A DNA stretch of 5,212 bases from UBA4582 sp964228885 (GTDB lineage: Bacteria; Pseudomonadota; Gammaproteobacteria; Pseudomonadales; Azotimanducaceae): contig CAXRCG010000079.1 in the NCBI GenBank assembly GCA_964228885.1, positions 1-5,212 of the forward strand. The letters run 5' to 3'. Below the pieces are notes generated by a model. The model saw only the letters and a list, made by a program, of their open reading frames with translations, did no database searches and was not told where the DNA came from. Below, in pieces: positions 5,163 through 5,212 of this stretch (the first letter of the stretch is position 1; every line of letters starts with the position of its first letter). The translations under genes were made by a program, and so were the position numbers.

Positions 5163-5212
5163 CCTCATTACGGCACATACCCTTCACAATATTCTCCTTT
5201 CACAGTGGTACT
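5146..5212 (+). CDS. jetC: 5' end of Wadjet SMC ATPase JetC (MksB/MukB-like), cut by window edge
   Basis: ATG at 5146 opens a frame that runs off the right edge after 22 codons (MTAQNNLITAHTLHNILL, then SQWY). It overlaps the end of jetB by 17 bases and has a GAGGAG Shine-Dalgarno at the right spacing. In the family, the ATPase begins with a strand of the form hydrophobic-x-x-I-x-L-hydrophobic-x-W followed by an aromatic residue, just before the Walker A loop; the LHNILLSQWY here fits that pattern. The Walker A motif itself would lie beyond the edge, so the identification rests on gene order and this short strand. The expected product is a large coiled-coil SMC protein that uses ATP to extrude DNA loops. 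Confidence 0.75.
   Translation, partial: MTAQNNLITAHTLHNILLSQWY

Overview
The window looks like an accessory, defence-type region from a proteobacterium. A gammaproteobacterium is my best guess, from the mid-range G+C of the main genes, the Shine-Dalgarno-led starts and the type of regulator; no rRNA, tRNA or housekeeping gene fixes the taxon. Five complete genes and two partial genes can be supported. Only the right half can be assigned a function with confidence.

Left part (1-1676): the 3' end of an unrecognised gene (2-175), then a small single-pass membrane protein (195-644) in the same orientation, probably in the same unit. A gap of 375 bases (645-1019) follows with no convincing gene. 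After it comes an AT-rich orphan gene (1020-1676) for a 218-residue, mostly helical protein with a hydrophobic glycine-containing segment. Its base composition differs sharply from its neighbours, which suggests separate acquisition.

Middle (1677-3094): a 237-base gap separates the orphan gene, which it meets tail to tail, from a minus-strand gene (1914-2915) for a WYL-domain transcription factor of the BrxR/CapW type: winged HTH, WYL, then a C-terminal extension. That gene is divergent from the right-hand operon, and the AT-rich gap between them (2916-3094) holds a perfect 17-base palindrome, a second inverted repeat and direct repeats, which are good candidate operators.

Right part (3095-5212): the start of a Wadjet (MksFEB/MukFEB-like) plasmid-defence operon: a kleisin (JetA), a MukE-like partner (JetB) and the first 22 codons of the SMC ATPase (JetC), cut by the window edge. 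Adjacent genes overlap by 11 and 17 bases, so they are probably translationally coupled. The nuclease gene jetD is not visible and is expected downstream. In characterised Wadjet systems JetABC forms a loop-extruding SMC complex that senses small circular DNA, and JetD cuts it. The layout suggests that the WYL factor controls the Wadjet operon, probably by repression, through the repeats between them. That control is inferred from layout and family knowledge and is not shown by the sequence alone.
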